DNA of 58,664 bases from Phenylobacterium sp. (lineage in GTDB: Bacteria > Pseudomonadota > Alphaproteobacteria > Caulobacterales > Caulobacteraceae): NCBI RefSeq assembly GCF_030693405.1, contig NZ_JAUYAW010000059.1, positions 1-58,664 on the forward strand, read 5' to 3'. The notes below the pieces were generated by a model. That model worked only from the letters and a program-made list of their open reading frames with translations. It was not told where the DNA came from and ran no database searches. Positions 24,473 to 32,423 of the stretch are shown piece after piece. Numbering within the stretch: the stretch's first letter is position 1; every line of letters starts with the position of its first letter. A program made the position numbers and the translations under genes.

Positions 24473-25204
24473 ATGCGCCTTCCCACCCTCGCCCTCCTCG
24501 CCCTGCTGCCGCTGGCCGCCTGCTCCACCGTGCAGGAGGCTGTCGCCGGGCCTGACCTGACGCCGGTCCGCTATCCCGCCGCCCTGGTGGGCCAGCAGCA
24601 GGTGGTACTGGCCTCGGCCAACCAGCCGATGCCGACGGCGGCCTCGGCCAACTCCCTGTGGCGGACCGGCGCGCGAGCCTTCTTCCTGGACCAGCGCGCC
24701 AACCGGGTCGGCGACATCGTCACCGTCCAGATCGAGATCGACGACCGCGCCCAGACTTCCAACTCCACCAGCAGCAACCGCAGCGGGGCCATGTCGGCGG
24801 GCGTGCCCAACTTCCTGGGCCTGGAATCGAGCCTCGGCCGCATCCTGCCGGGCGGCTTTGATCCGGCCAACGCCATCTCCACCAACTCGAGCTCCAGCAA
24901 CACCGGCTCCGGTTCGGTCTCGCGCTCGGAGAAGATCAACCTGGTGATCGCCGCGGTGGTCACCGGCGTCCTGCCCAATGGCAACATGATGATCCAGGGC
25001 ACCCAGGAGGTGCGGACCAATGGCGAGGTGCGCCAGCTGTCGGTGGCCGGCATCATCCGCCCGGAGGACATCACCTCCTCCAACACCATCCGCCATTCGC
25101 AGATCGCCGAGGCGCGCATCAGCTATGGCGGCCGCGGCGATATCAGCCGGGTCCAGCGGACCCCGGCCGGACAGGCCCTGGTGGAGACTTTCTCGCCTTT
25201 CTGA
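24473..25204 (+). CDS. flgH: Flagellar L-ring lipoprotein FlgH
   Basis: 243 residues. A lipoprotein signal with lipobox LAAC (LALLALLPLAACST) targets it to the outer membrane, where FlgH forms the L ring. The FlgH core is clear: SLWRTGARAFFLDQRANRVGDIVTVQIEIDDRAQ, then INLVIAAVVTGVLPNGNMMIQGTQEVRTNGEVRQLSVAGIIRPEDI, ending EARISYGGRGDISRVQ. The ATG at 24473 has AGAGAGA eight bases upstream and gives a proper signal; ATG 24455 and TTG 24446 are in frame but less likely. Last gene of the flgF operon. Confidence 0.95.
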   Translation: MRLPTLALLALLPLAACSTVQEAVAGPDLTPVRYPAALVGQQQVVLASANQPMPTAASANSLWRTGARAFFLDQRANRVGDIVTVQIEIDDRAQTSNSTSSNRSGAMSAGVPNFLGLESSLGRILPGGFDPANAISTNSSSSNTGSGSVSRSEKINLVIAAVVTGVLPNGNMMIQGTQEVRTNGEVRQLSVAGIIRPEDITSSNTIRHSQIAEARISYGGRGDISRVQRTPAGQALVETFSPF

Positions 25205-25273
25205 CCGTAGCGCGACCCAGGAGGTGAACCCGGCGGCGGCGCGGACGTTATCCTCTGCGAAGGAGACGCAACC

Positions 25274-25753
25274 ATGCGCACCCGTTCGGCCCTGGGCCTC
25301 ACCGCCGCTATCGTTCTCGTCGCCGCCTGCGCCCATCCCGCGCCCGAGGCGCCGGCGCCGATGCGCTGGAGCTTCAACCACACCCAGGACGAGGGGCTGA
25401 AGCTCGTCTATGGCCAACCCCGGTCGGACAACGTGCTGGTCATGCTGAGCTGCCAGCCTCAGTCGGGCGAAGTCGAGGTGGCGGTGGCGACCTCCAAGGA
25501 TGATGTCGGCGTCGTCGGACTGGTCTCTCGCGAGGCCCGTCTTGACCTGACGAGCCCCGCCGCGCCGACGCCGATCGAAGGGGTCGGCGTGATCATCGAG
25601 ACCGCGGGGACCGATGACCCCGCCCTCGACGGCTTTGCCAGGACGGGCGAACTGTCGGTGCGCACCGCCGGGCGAATCCTGCCGGCTGGCGCGCGCGGCG
25701 CCGACCAGGCCCTTGTCAGCGGCTTCTTCACCCAGTGCGGCCAACCCATCTGA
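25274..25753 (+). CDS. Small lipoprotein of unknown function
   Basis: 159 residues with a lipoprotein signal (LTAAIVLVAACAHP; lipobox VAAC). The mature part begins with Pro/Ala and then MRWSFNHTQDEGLKLVYGQPRSDNVLVMLSCQPQSGEVEVAV, a beta-rich domain with two cysteines (in LSCQPQ and near the end in FFTQCGQ) that may form a disulfide. The next gene has a related layout, including a [LV]-x-C pair at the same positions and the ending F-x-x-TG-x-[IL]S. I do not recognise a family. It lies 69 bases behind flgH, but nothing ties it to flagella. Confidence 0.7.
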   Translation: MRTRSALGLTAAIVLVAACAHPAPEAPAPMRWSFNHTQDEGLKLVYGQPRSDNVLVMLSCQPQSGEVEVAVATSKDDVGVVGLVSREARLDLTSPAAPTPIEGVGVIIETAGTDDPALDGFARTGELSVRTAGRILPAGARGADQALVSGFFTQCGQPI

Positions 25754-25800
25754 ATGCGATCGGACTGGAGCCCGCCCAAAGGCGAAGCTAAGCTCGCGCC

Positions 25801-26298
25801 ATGATGCGTCCGGCCCTGCTCACCACCCTGCTGCTCTCGATCGCTGCGCCCACCTCCGCCCAGGAGGGCGCCTGGACCTATCGCGCCGATCTGGAGCCTG
25901 TTGAACTGAGCTATGTGGCGCCGGGCGGAGCTGCTGCCTCGGTGACCTTCACCTGCGTGAAGGACAGTCGTCAGCTCGTGGCGCGGTTCCCGGTCGAGCA
26001 GCGGTTAGGGGTTGAAGCGGTCGACGGGCGCTGGGTCGATAATGTAGGGCGCGCCGCCCCGTGGCCGGTCAGCGTAACCCTCGCCTCCGCCGAATCCCGG
26101 ACCACCATTCCAGGCGTGGCCGACATCGATCCGCAAGGCGGCGGTTCGTTGGTTTCCGTGGAGTTCGCCGACCGCGCGCCGGTGGCTGAGGCCTTCCGTC
26201 AGACCGGAGTCATCAGCCTTGCGGCCGTGGGCGGCGCGGTGACGCCGTCTCCCGCCCCGCGCAGGTCGGTTCAGAGCTTCCTGCGCTACTGCCGCTGA
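25801..26298 (+). CDS. Small exported protein, related to the preceding gene
   Basis: 165 residues with a signal peptide (LLTTLLLSIAAPTSAQEG) but no lipobox, so probably periplasmic. The body is beta-rich, with VTFTCVKDSRQLVARFPV and the terminal SFLRYCR giving one cysteine near the start and one near the end, as in the gene before it. The F-R-Q-T-G-V-I-S-L and F-A-R-T-G-E-L-S-V segments of the two proteins align. They are probably diverged tandem duplicates. Function unknown. It ends one base before the convergent dxs gene. Confidence 0.65.
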   Translation: MMRPALLTTLLLSIAAPTSAQEGAWTYRADLEPVELSYVAPGGAAASVTFTCVKDSRQLVARFPVEQRLGVEAVDGRWVDNVGRAAPWPVSVTLASAESRTTIPGVADIDPQGGGSLVSVEFADRAPVAEAFRQTGVISLAAVGGAVTPSPAPRRSVQSFLRYCR

Positions 26299-28215
26299 TC
26301 AGGCCCGGCGTCCGGCGGCGGCGACCACATCGGCCCCCAGGGCCGACAGCGCCGTGCGGACCACGCCCTCGGCGTCGAGGCCCGCCTGGGCGTACATCAG
26401 TTCCGGCTTGTCGTGATCCTGGAAGATGTCGGGCAGGGTCAAGGTCCGGACCTTGAGGCCGCGATCCAGGGCGCCGTGACGGGCCAGCGCCTCCAGCACG
26501 AAGGCGCCGAAGCCACCCATGGCGCCTTCCTCAATGGTGATCAGGGCCTCGTGCTCCCGGGCCAGCCGCAGGACCAGGTCGATGTCCAGGGGCTTGGCGA
26601 ACCGGGCGTCGGCCACCGTCGCCGACAGGCCCCGGGCGCTGAGCATCTCAGCGGCCTTGAGACATTCCGGCAGGCGGGTCCCGAAGGACAGCAGCGCGAC
26701 CGCGGTCCCCTCCCGGACGATCCGGCCCTTGCCGATCTCCAGGGGGCTGGCGATGTCGGGAATGGCGACGCCCGTCCCCTCGCCCCGCGGATAGCGGAAG
26801 GCGCTCGGGCGATCATCGATGGCCGCGGCGGTCGCGACCATGTGGGCAAGTTCCGCCTCGTCGGCGGCGGCCATCAGCACCATGCCCGGCAGGGCGCCCA
26901 TGAAGCCCACATCGAAGGAGCCGGCATGGGTGGGCCCATCGGCGCCGACCAGGCCCGCCCGGTCGATGGCGAAGCGCACCGGCAGGCCCTGGATGGCCAC
27001 GTCATGGACCACCTGGTCGTAACCGCGCTGCAGGAAGGTCGAATAGATGGCCGCGAAGGGCTTCATGCCATCGGCGGCGAGGCCGGCGGCGAAGGTCACT
27101 GCATGCTGCTCGGCGATGCCGACATCATAGGTCCGGTCCGGGAAAGCCTGGCCGAACAGGTCGAGCCCGGTGCCCGAGGGCATGGCCGCGGTGATGGCGC
27201 AGATGGTCGGGTCACGCTGCGCCTGCTTGATCAGCTCGGTGGCGAAGACCTTGGTGTAGCTGGGCGCCTTGGCCTGGGCCTTGGCCTGCTGGCCGGTGAC
27301 CACGTCGAACTTGACCACGGCGTGGTGCTTGTCGGCGGCGCTCTCGGCCGGGGCGTAGCCCTTGCCCTTTTGGGTGACCACATGGACCAGCACCGGACGA
27401 TCGACGATCTCCCGGGCGTTGCGGAGAACCGCCACCAGGGCCTCCATGTCGTGGCCGTCGATGGGGCCGACATAGTAGAAGCCCAGCTCTTCGAAGAGCG
27501 TGCCGCCGGTGACCATGCCGCGGGCGTATTCCTCGGCCTTGCGGGCGGCTTCCTGGATCGGCCGCGGGAAGGCCTTGGCCACCGACTTGCCCAGATTGCG
27601 CAGGGACTGATAGCCGCCGCCGGACACCAGGCGGGCCATATAGGCGCTCATCCCGCCCACGGGCGGGGCGATGGACATGTCGTTGTCGTTCAGGACCACG
27701 GTCAGCTGCTTGGTGGTCTCGGCGGCGTTGTTCATGGCCTCATAGGCCATGCCGGCGCTCATGGAGCCGTCGCCGATCACCGCCACCACGCGGTTGTCGC
27801 GGCCGGCCTGATCGCGGGCCGCGCAGAAGCCGAGCGCCGCAGAAATGGAGGTCGAGGCGTGGGCTGCGCCGAACGGGTCGTATTCGCTCTCAGCGCGCTT
27901 GGTGAAGCCCGACAGACCGCCGCCCTGACGAAGGGTGCGGATGCGGTCGCGGCGCCCCGTGAGAATCTTGTGTGGATAGGCCTGGTGGCCAACGTCCCAG
28001 ATCAGGATGTCGCGAGGCGTCTCATAGACGTGATGCAGGGCGACGGTGAGTTCCACCACGCCAAGACCCGCACCGAGATGACCGCCGGTCTGGGAGACGG
28101 CGTCGATCGTCTCGCTGCGAAGCTCGTCAGCCAGGGTCTGAAGCTGCGTGACCGTGAAGCCGCGCGTGTCGGCGGGCGCGGAAACCTGGTCCAGGAGAGG
28201 CGTGTTCGGCGGCAT
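26299..28215 (-). CDS. dxs: 1-deoxy-D-xylulose-5-phosphate synthase
   Basis: 638 residues, normal for Dxs. It joins pyruvate and glyceraldehyde 3-phosphate to make DXP, the first step of the MEP isoprenoid pathway. The thiamine-diphosphate GDG motif is in [18 protein letters not shown], the early H of [12 protein letters not shown] and [15 protein letters not shown] are conserved, and the transketolase-like catalytic Glu lies in [14 protein letters not shown]. The ATG at 28215 is preferred over a TTG at 28230. It follows ispA by 27 bases as the last gene of xseB-ispA-dxs. Confidence 0.97.
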   Translation of the reverse strand: MPPNTPLLDQVSAPADTRGFTVTQLQTLADELRSETIDAVSQTGGHLGAGLGVVELTVALHHVYETPRDILIWDVGHQAYPHKILTGRRDRIRTLRQGGGLSGFTKRAESEYDPFGAAHASTSISAALGFCAARDQAGRDNRVVAVIGDGSMSAGMAYEAMNNAAETTKQLTVVLNDNDMSIAPPVGGMSAYMARLVSGGGYQSLRNLGKSVAKAFPRPIQEAARKAEEYARGMVTGGTLFEELGFYYVGPIDGHDMEALVAVLRNAREIVDRPVLVHVVTQKGKGYAPAESAADKHHAVVKFDVVTGQQAKAQAKAPSYTKVFATELIKQAQRDPTICAITAAMPSGTGLDLFGQAFPDRTYDVGIAEQHAVTFAAGLAADGMKPFAAIYSTFLQRGYDQVVHDVAIQGLPVRFAIDRAGLVGADGPTHAGSFDVGFMGALPGMVLMAAADEAELAHMVATAAAIDDRPSAFRYPRGEGTGVAIPDIASPLEIGKGRIVREGTAVALLSFGTRLPECLKAAEMLSARGLSATVADARFAKPLDIDLVLRLAREHEALITIEEGAMGGFGAFVLEALARHGALDRGLKVRTLTLPDIFQDHDKPELMYAQAGLDAEGVVRTALSALGADVVAAAGRRA

Positions 28216-28242
28216 GAAGTGGGCAAACAACTGATGCGGCGG

Positions 28243-29127
28243 CTAGTTGCGGCGCTGTAACACGAAATCGACGCTCGCCCGCAGGAAATCAGCCGGCGGG
28301 CCGAAGGGGTCAAGGTGCGACTTGGTCTGTTCGATCAGCAGGTTCAGTCGCTCCCGCGCCGCCTGCGCGCCCAGCAGGGTGACATAGTTGGCCTTGCCCC
28401 GGGCGGCGTCCTTGCCCGCCCGCTTGCCCATCAGGTCGGGGTCGCCCTCGGCGTCCAGCAAATCATCGACGATCTGATAGGCGAGGCCAAGATCCTGGGC
28501 GAAGGCCATCAGGGCAGGCCGGCGAGCGTCGCCAGACTGGGCCATGACCAGGGGCAGCTCGAACGCGCAGGCGATCAGCGCCCCGGTCTTCATACGCTGC
28601 ATCCGGGCCACCGCGCCCAGGTCGTCGCGGACGCCCAGCAGGTCGATCATCTGCCCCCCGCACATCCCCTTGGCGCCGGCCGCGGCCGACAGCTTCAGCA
28701 CCATTTCGGAGCGCACGGTCGGGTCGGGGTGGGTGTCGGGATGGGCGAGGATTTCGAAGGCCGAAGCCTGTAGCGCGTCCCCGGCCAGGATGGCGGTCGC
28801 CTCGTCATAGGCCTTGTGCACCGTGGGCCGCCCGTGCCGCAGGTCGTCATCGTCCATGCTGGGCAGATCATCGTGGATCAGGCTGTAGGCGTGGACACAT
28901 TCCAGGGCGCAGGCGGCCCGCAGAAGCGGACGTTCCTCCACCTCGAACATGCGGCCGGTCTCGATGACGAAATAGGGCCGCATCCGCTTGCCGGGGCCCA
29001 GGGCCGCATAGCGCATGGCCTCGGTCAGCCGGGCTTCGGGTCCGTCGGCCCGGGGCAGGAGTTCGTCGAGGGCGACCGTGACCAGGTCTGCGGCCTCGGC
29101 CACGCGGCGCTCGACCTCCGCAGTCAT
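28243..29127 (-). CDS. ispA: Farnesyl/geranyl diphosphate synthase
   Basis: 294 residues, a short-chain trans-prenyltransferase of the IspA type. The first Asp-rich motif is [13 protein letters not shown] and the second is [12 protein letters not shown]; the chain-length region just before the first motif has [14 protein letters not shown]. It condenses IPP with DMAPP and GPP to give FPP. The two Asp-rich motifs and the size fit a bacterial FPP synthase, though product chain length cannot be fixed by eye. Its start overlaps the xseB stop by one base (TGATG), and dxs lies 27 bases downstream. Together they supply isoprenoid precursors. Confidence 0.94.
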   Translation of the reverse strand: MTAEVERRVAEAADLVTVALDELLPRADGPEARLTEAMRYAALGPGKRMRPYFVIETGRMFEVEERPLLRAACALECVHAYSLIHDDLPSMDDDDLRHGRPTVHKAYDEATAILAGDALQASAFEILAHPDTHPDPTVRSEMVLKLSAAAGAKGMCGGQMIDLLGVRDDLGAVARMQRMKTGALIACAFELPLVMAQSGDARRPALMAFAQDLGLAYQIVDDLLDAEGDPDLMGKRAGKDAARGKANYVTLLGAQAARERLNLLIEQTKSHLDPFGPPADFLRASVDFVLQRRN

Positions 29128-29369
29128 CAGCTGAACTCGGCCGGTTCGGTCCCCGGCGTCCCCTGGGCGCCGACCACGATCTTCTCGACCCGCAGGCGGG
29201 CGGCCTCCAGCCGCGACTCACAATGCGCCTTGAGGAGCGCGCCGCGCTCATAGAGGCGGATGGAATCGTCCAGGGCGGCCTGGCCGGACTCCAGCCGGGT
29301 CACAATGCCTTCCAGTTCGGCGAGCGCCTGTTCGAAGGTCAGGGCTTGAATGTCGTCGGTGTCGGCCAT
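29127..29369 (-). CDS. xseB: Exodeoxyribonuclease VII small subunit
   Basis: 80 residues, the typical XseB length. The family core [51 protein letters not shown] is clear (a two-helix hairpin that binds the XseA large subunit). Exo VII degrades single-stranded DNA in both directions. The ATG at 29369 has GAGGAG four bases upstream; the longer frame to 29420 adds a basic tail. Its placement before ispA-dxs is common in proteobacteria. The large subunit is not in this window. Confidence 0.93.
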   Translation of the reverse strand: MADTDDIQALTFEQALAELEGIVTRLESGQAALDDSIRLYERGALLKAHCESRLEAARLRVEKIVVGAQGTPGTEPAEFS

Positions 29370-29442
29370 TTCGCTCCTCGCGGGAGCCGCCAACCTAGAG
29401 ACCAGGGGCGACGGCCGCAACGGGCCACCCGGCTAAGGGACC

Positions 29443-30069
29443 TCAAGGGCGCTCAAAGCGCCGCATGGACCAATATTTGTAGCCCTGGCTGACCGCGATA
29501 CGCCAACCGCGACGGCGCAGGGCGCGACCGACCATGAAATTGAAGAAGCCGTGGGCCAGCACCACCACGTCCTGGCCCTGCTGTGCCGCCTCAATCAGGC
29601 GCTCTGCGGCCGCGGCGGCCCGGTCCTCTGCCTGGCGGCGGGTCTCCTCGCCTTCGTGATGATTGAGGAACCACCAGCAGACCCTAGCCAGGAAGCCCCA
29701 GTAGGAAGGCCGCATCTTGATGAAGGCCGGCAGGTTCGGCGGCGGCAGGGGCGCCTCGACAAACAGGGCCTCGCTGGCGAAGTCCCGCCCCCGGGTCAGG
29801 GCGATAGCGGTCTCGATCGACCTCTGGCGGGTGGAAGAAAAGACCACGCCGGCGCTGGCGACAAACTCGGTCAGGGTTTCCGGCGGGGTCTGGCCGGGCA
29901 GCAGACCCAGAACCTCGTACTGCGCCCAGAATCGCCGATAGCCCTCGGCGTTCAGCCAGACCCGACGGCTGAGCGCCGGCTCTCCGTGACGGGCCAGGAT
30001 GATGGCGCCGGGGCGCATAGGCTGCGAGGCGGCGGGAGCGGCAGAATCGACGGTCACAGAATCGGCCAT
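29443..30069 (-). CDS. Histidine phosphatase family protein
   Basis: 208 residues. The phosphohistidine motif ARHGEPA lies near the start (IILARHGEPALS) and the second catalytic His is in VVVLAHGFFNF, with Arg in SSTRQRSIETA. This is the phosphoglycerate-mutase-like branch-1 fold. A hydrophobic patch (FIKMRPSYWGFLARVCWWFLNHHEGEETRRQ) in the middle is unusual for soluble members and could contact a lipid or membrane. The ATG at 30069 is preferred; the longer frame to 30195 starts in the neighbour. The substrate is unknown. Confidence 0.83.
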   Translation of the reverse strand: MADSVTVDSAAPAASQPMRPGAIILARHGEPALSRRVWLNAEGYRRFWAQYEVLGLLPGQTPPETLTEFVASAGVVFSSTRQRSIETAIALTRGRDFASEALFVEAPLPPPNLPAFIKMRPSYWGFLARVCWWFLNHHEGEETRRQAEDRAAAAAERLIEAAQQGQDVVVLAHGFFNFMVGRALRRRGWRIAVSQGYKYWSMRRFERP

Positions 30070-30109
30070 GTCATCCCAGGGTTCGCGCCAGGCAAGCCAG
30101 GCGCACCCT

Positions 30110-31039
30110 TCACCCCCGTTGCAGGGCCAGGAGGTGCGCCACCGCCGACCGGCCCAGAGCCTCAAGGTCGTATCCGCCCTCGAGCGCCGACACAACCCGG
30201 CCGCGCGAACTGGCCCTGGCTACAGCCACGATCTGCTCGGTGGCCCAGCCATAGTCCTCGGCGCCGAGCTGCTGGCCCCCGGGGCCCCCGCCCAGGGGAT
30301 CCAGCCGGTGGGCGTCGAAGCCCGCCGAGATCAGGATCAGGTCTGGACGGAAGGCCGCCACCTTGTCCATCAGGCTTGAGAAGGCCGCCCGCCAGCCGTC
30401 CACCCCGCCGCCCGCGGGTGAAATGGCGTTGACGACGTTGTCCGCCACCCGCTCGTCAGGATGCCCGGTGCCTGGCCACTGGGGCCATTGCTGGACGGAG
30501 GCGAACATCAGGCCCCGCCGGCCGGCCAGGGCCGCCTGGGTGCCATTGCCATGGTGGACGTCGAAGTCGACCACCGCCACCCGCTCGAGGCCGGCAAGCT
30601 GGGCCACGCGGGCGCCGATGGCGACATTTGAGAAGATGCAGAAGCCCATGGCCGCGCCGGGCTCCGCATGATGACCGGGGGGACGCACGGCGCAGAAGGC
30701 GCGCTCGAACTGGCCGGCCGCCACATCGCGCACCGCCGCAGCCACCGCGCCGGCCGCCCGGCGGGCCGCCAGCAGTGTGCCGGGGGACATCACCGTATCC
30801 TCATCGAGCCGCGTCAGGCCGGCGCGAGGGGCGGCGGCGAAGATGCGCTCCACATAGTCCGCGTCATGCACCAGCAGCAGGTCGGCCAGCTCGGCCTGGG
30901 GCGCGTCGCGGGGCTCGAAGTCCAGGCCGTCCTGCGCCTCCAGGGCCTCAATGACCGCGGCCAGCCGTTCCGGGCGCTCCGGATGGGTGGCGCCGGGGCG
31001 GTGGTCGAGCATGTCCTCATGGGTGTAGAGGCCGATCAT
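30110..31039 (-). CDS. Histone-deacetylase-family (class II-like) amidohydrolase
   Basis: 309 residues with the zinc arginase/deacetylase fold. Conserved elements: [19 protein letters not shown] (the catalytic His pair), [11 protein letters not shown] (zinc ligands Asp and His), [14 protein letters not shown] (third ligand Asp) and [13 protein letters not shown]. Bacterial members act on acetylpolyamines or acetylated proteins. It lies 40 bases upstream of the histidine phosphatase gene on the same strand and is probably co-transcribed with it. The actual acylated substrate is unknown. Confidence 0.9.
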   Translation of the reverse strand: MIGLYTHEDMLDHRPGATHPERPERLAAVIEALEAQDGLDFEPRDAPQAELADLLLVHDADYVERIFAAAPRAGLTRLDEDTVMSPGTLLAARRAAGAVAAAVRDVAAGQFERAFCAVRPPGHHAEPGAAMGFCIFSNVAIGARVAQLAGLERVAVVDFDVHHGNGTQAALAGRRGLMFASVQQWPQWPGTGHPDERVADNVVNAISPAGGGVDGWRAAFSSLMDKVAAFRPDLILISAGFDAHRLDPLGGGPGGQQLGAEDYGWATEQIVAVARASSRGRVVSALEGGYDLEALGRSAVAHLLALQRG

Positions 31040-31072
31040 GCCGCCATATTAACGGACCCCTGAGCCTTGGGA

Positions 31073-31591
31073 ATGCAAGACGTGATCATCCGCCGCGCCA
31101 ATGCGGACGATATTCAGACCCTGGCGGAGGTGGGACGCGCCACCTTCACCGAGACCTTCGGCCACCTCTATCCGCCTGAAGACCTGGAGACCTTCCTCAA
31201 CGCCGCCTATGGGACGGACTATCTGGCCGAGGCGCTCGCTGATCCGGACCGCGCCCTCTGGCTCGTGGAACAGGAGGGACAGGCGGTGGGCCATGCCATG
31301 GCCGGCCCCTGCGACCTGCCCCATCCCGCGGTCGGCCCTGGGGCGCTGGAGGTGAAACGCCTCTATCTGCGCAAGTCGGTCCAGGGCGGCGGGCTTGGCG
31401 CGAGGCTTTTGGAGACCATCCTGGCCTGGCTGGACCGTGACGGACCCCAGGATTTATGGCTCGGCGTCTGGTCCGACAACCATGGGGCGCAGCGGTTCTA
31501 CCGCAGGTATGGGTTCGCGCCGGTCGGGGAGTATGGCTTCCCTGTAGGCGCCACGGTCGATCGGGAGTTCATTTTTCGGCGCACGGGATAG
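31073..31591 (+). CDS. GNAT family N-acetyltransferase
   Basis: 172 residues from the ATG at 31073 (a TTG at 31067 is also in frame). The fold order is standard: IRRANADDIQTLAEVGRATFTETFG at the start, then VKRLYLRKSVQGGGLGARLLE, the acetyl-CoA pyrophosphate loop (Q-x-x-G-x-G pattern as QGGGLG), then LWLGVWSDNHGAQRFYRRYGF, the C-terminal motif B. It transfers an acetyl group from acetyl-CoA to an amine. The acceptor cannot be told. It is divergent from the deacetylase-like gene, separated by 33 bases, which is suggestive but not proof of linked roles. Confidence 0.87.
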   Translation: MQDVIIRRANADDIQTLAEVGRATFTETFGHLYPPEDLETFLNAAYGTDYLAEALADPDRALWLVEQEGQAVGHAMAGPCDLPHPAVGPGALEVKRLYLRKSVQGGGLGARLLETILAWLDRDGPQDLWLGVWSDNHGAQRFYRRYGFAPVGEYGFPVGATVDREFIFRRTG

Positions 31592-31760
31592 ATTTTCTAC
31601 GCTTCCTGTCACATTTGCTCGCCATATGCCCCCAGCCGTGGCGTCAAACCGACCGCATTGGTGGATTATTGCTGAGAATTAACGCCAGTCGCTTTGACGC
31701 GGGCCACGCGTTCGGGGCATTTAGGCGCCTGTCATTTCTGCGCGGAAGGACGTCGGTTGG

Positions 31761-32258
31761 ATGCTGAGAATTGGCTATGTTCGCCTGCGTGACGCTCGCT
31801 CGTCCGAGGATACCGCGGTCCTGAAACAGCTGGGCTGCCACGTCGTGCGCGCGGAGGAGCCGGCGGCGCCCGGCGGCGACGAAACCGCCGTCCTCTACTC
31901 CATTCTCGATTTCATCGGCGAAGGCGACCAGCTGGTGGTCACACGGCTGGATCAACTGGGACACTCCACACGTAACGTGCTTCGCGTCATCGACCGGCTG
32001 GAGGCGCGCAACGCCAGCCTGTTCATCGTCGAGCCAGACCTGACCACCGACGGCGAGGGTGGCCGGGCCCTGAGAGCCGCCCTGAAGGCCGTGGCGGCTG
32101 TGGAGCCGGCCTGGGCCGGACGCAAGCGCCGCAGCGCGCCGGCGCCGGAAGACATCCGCGCCCTGCAGCAGGCCGGCGTGGGTCCTGTGGAGATCGCCCG
32201 GCGCCTGGGCGTCTCGCGCATGACCGTCTGGCGCAAGCTCCGGGCGATGGAAGCCTAG
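31761..32258 (+). CDS. Serine-recombinase-like protein lacking the catalytic serine
   Basis: 165 residues with the resolvase/invertase layout: an N-terminal domain opening LRIGYVRLRD and a C-terminal Hin-like helix-turn-helix (residues 139-160, GPVEIARRLGVSRMTVWRKL). In active enzymes the motif is Y-x-R-V-S with Ser at position 10; here position 10 is Arg, while Arg8 is kept. The conserved LDRLGRS is LDQLGHS, so Arg68 and Arg71 equivalents are also lost, and the Arg-rich E-helix segment is gone. It should not cut DNA by the usual mechanism and is more likely a DNA-binding regulator or an inactive remnant. The reading frame is intact, and codon use looks normal for this genome. Confidence 0.75.
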   Translation: MLRIGYVRLRDARSSEDTAVLKQLGCHVVRAEEPAAPGGDETAVLYSILDFIGEGDQLVVTRLDQLGHSTRNVLRVIDRLEARNASLFIVEPDLTTDGEGGRALRAALKAVAAVEPAWAGRKRRSAPAPEDIRALQQAGVGPVEIARRLGVSRMTVWRKLRAMEA

Positions 32259-32272
32259 CCCCCTCCGGGAAC

Positions 32273-32294
32273 GAGGGCGACCAGGGTCGCCTTC
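32273..32294 (+). terminator. Hairpin after the recombinase-like gene
   Basis: GAGGGCGACC pairs with GGTCGCCTTC over 10 bp (one G-U pair) with a two-base centre, just after the stop. No T tract follows. It may end the upstream transcript or lie at an intrinsic pause. Confidence 0.4.
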
Positions 32295-32327
32295 GCCTCC
32301 CGCATCGCTGTCGACACTTGCGGCAAA

Positions 32328-32345
32328 TTCGCGCAACTGCGCGAA
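32328..32345. repeat. Perfect inverted repeat upstream of the TPR-hydroxylase gene
   Basis: TTCGCGCA and TGCGCGAA are perfect 8-base arms around a two-base centre (AC), 79 bases before the TPR-hydroxylase start. The short centre suits a dimeric DNA-binding protein more than an RNA hairpin. The regulator is unknown; the recombinase-like protein next door is one candidate. Confidence 0.55.
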
Positions 32346-32373
32346 AGTTACCCGAATCGAGTTCGGCGAACGT

Positions 32374-32391
32374 TGTAACCATTTTGTTACA
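32374..32391. repeat. TGTAAC-N6-GTTACA inverted repeat
   Basis: Perfect 6-base arms with a six-base centre (CATTTT), 33 bases before the ATG at 32424, in an AT-richer patch. Its position suggests an operator overlapping or just downstream of the promoter. The binding protein is unknown. Confidence 0.5.
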
Positions 32392-32423
32392 GCGTAGTTT
32401 GCCTCCCGGAGTTGGGGGCAGGC

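Noticed and set aside
26413..28260. Long reading frame antisense to dxs (615 codons)
   Set aside because: It mirrors the codon pattern of dxs in very GC-rich DNA, has Gly/Ala/His-rich nonsense composition and no start context. The same reasoning removes the long frames opposite corA, the amino-acid dehydrogenase, the thiolase and the subtilase.
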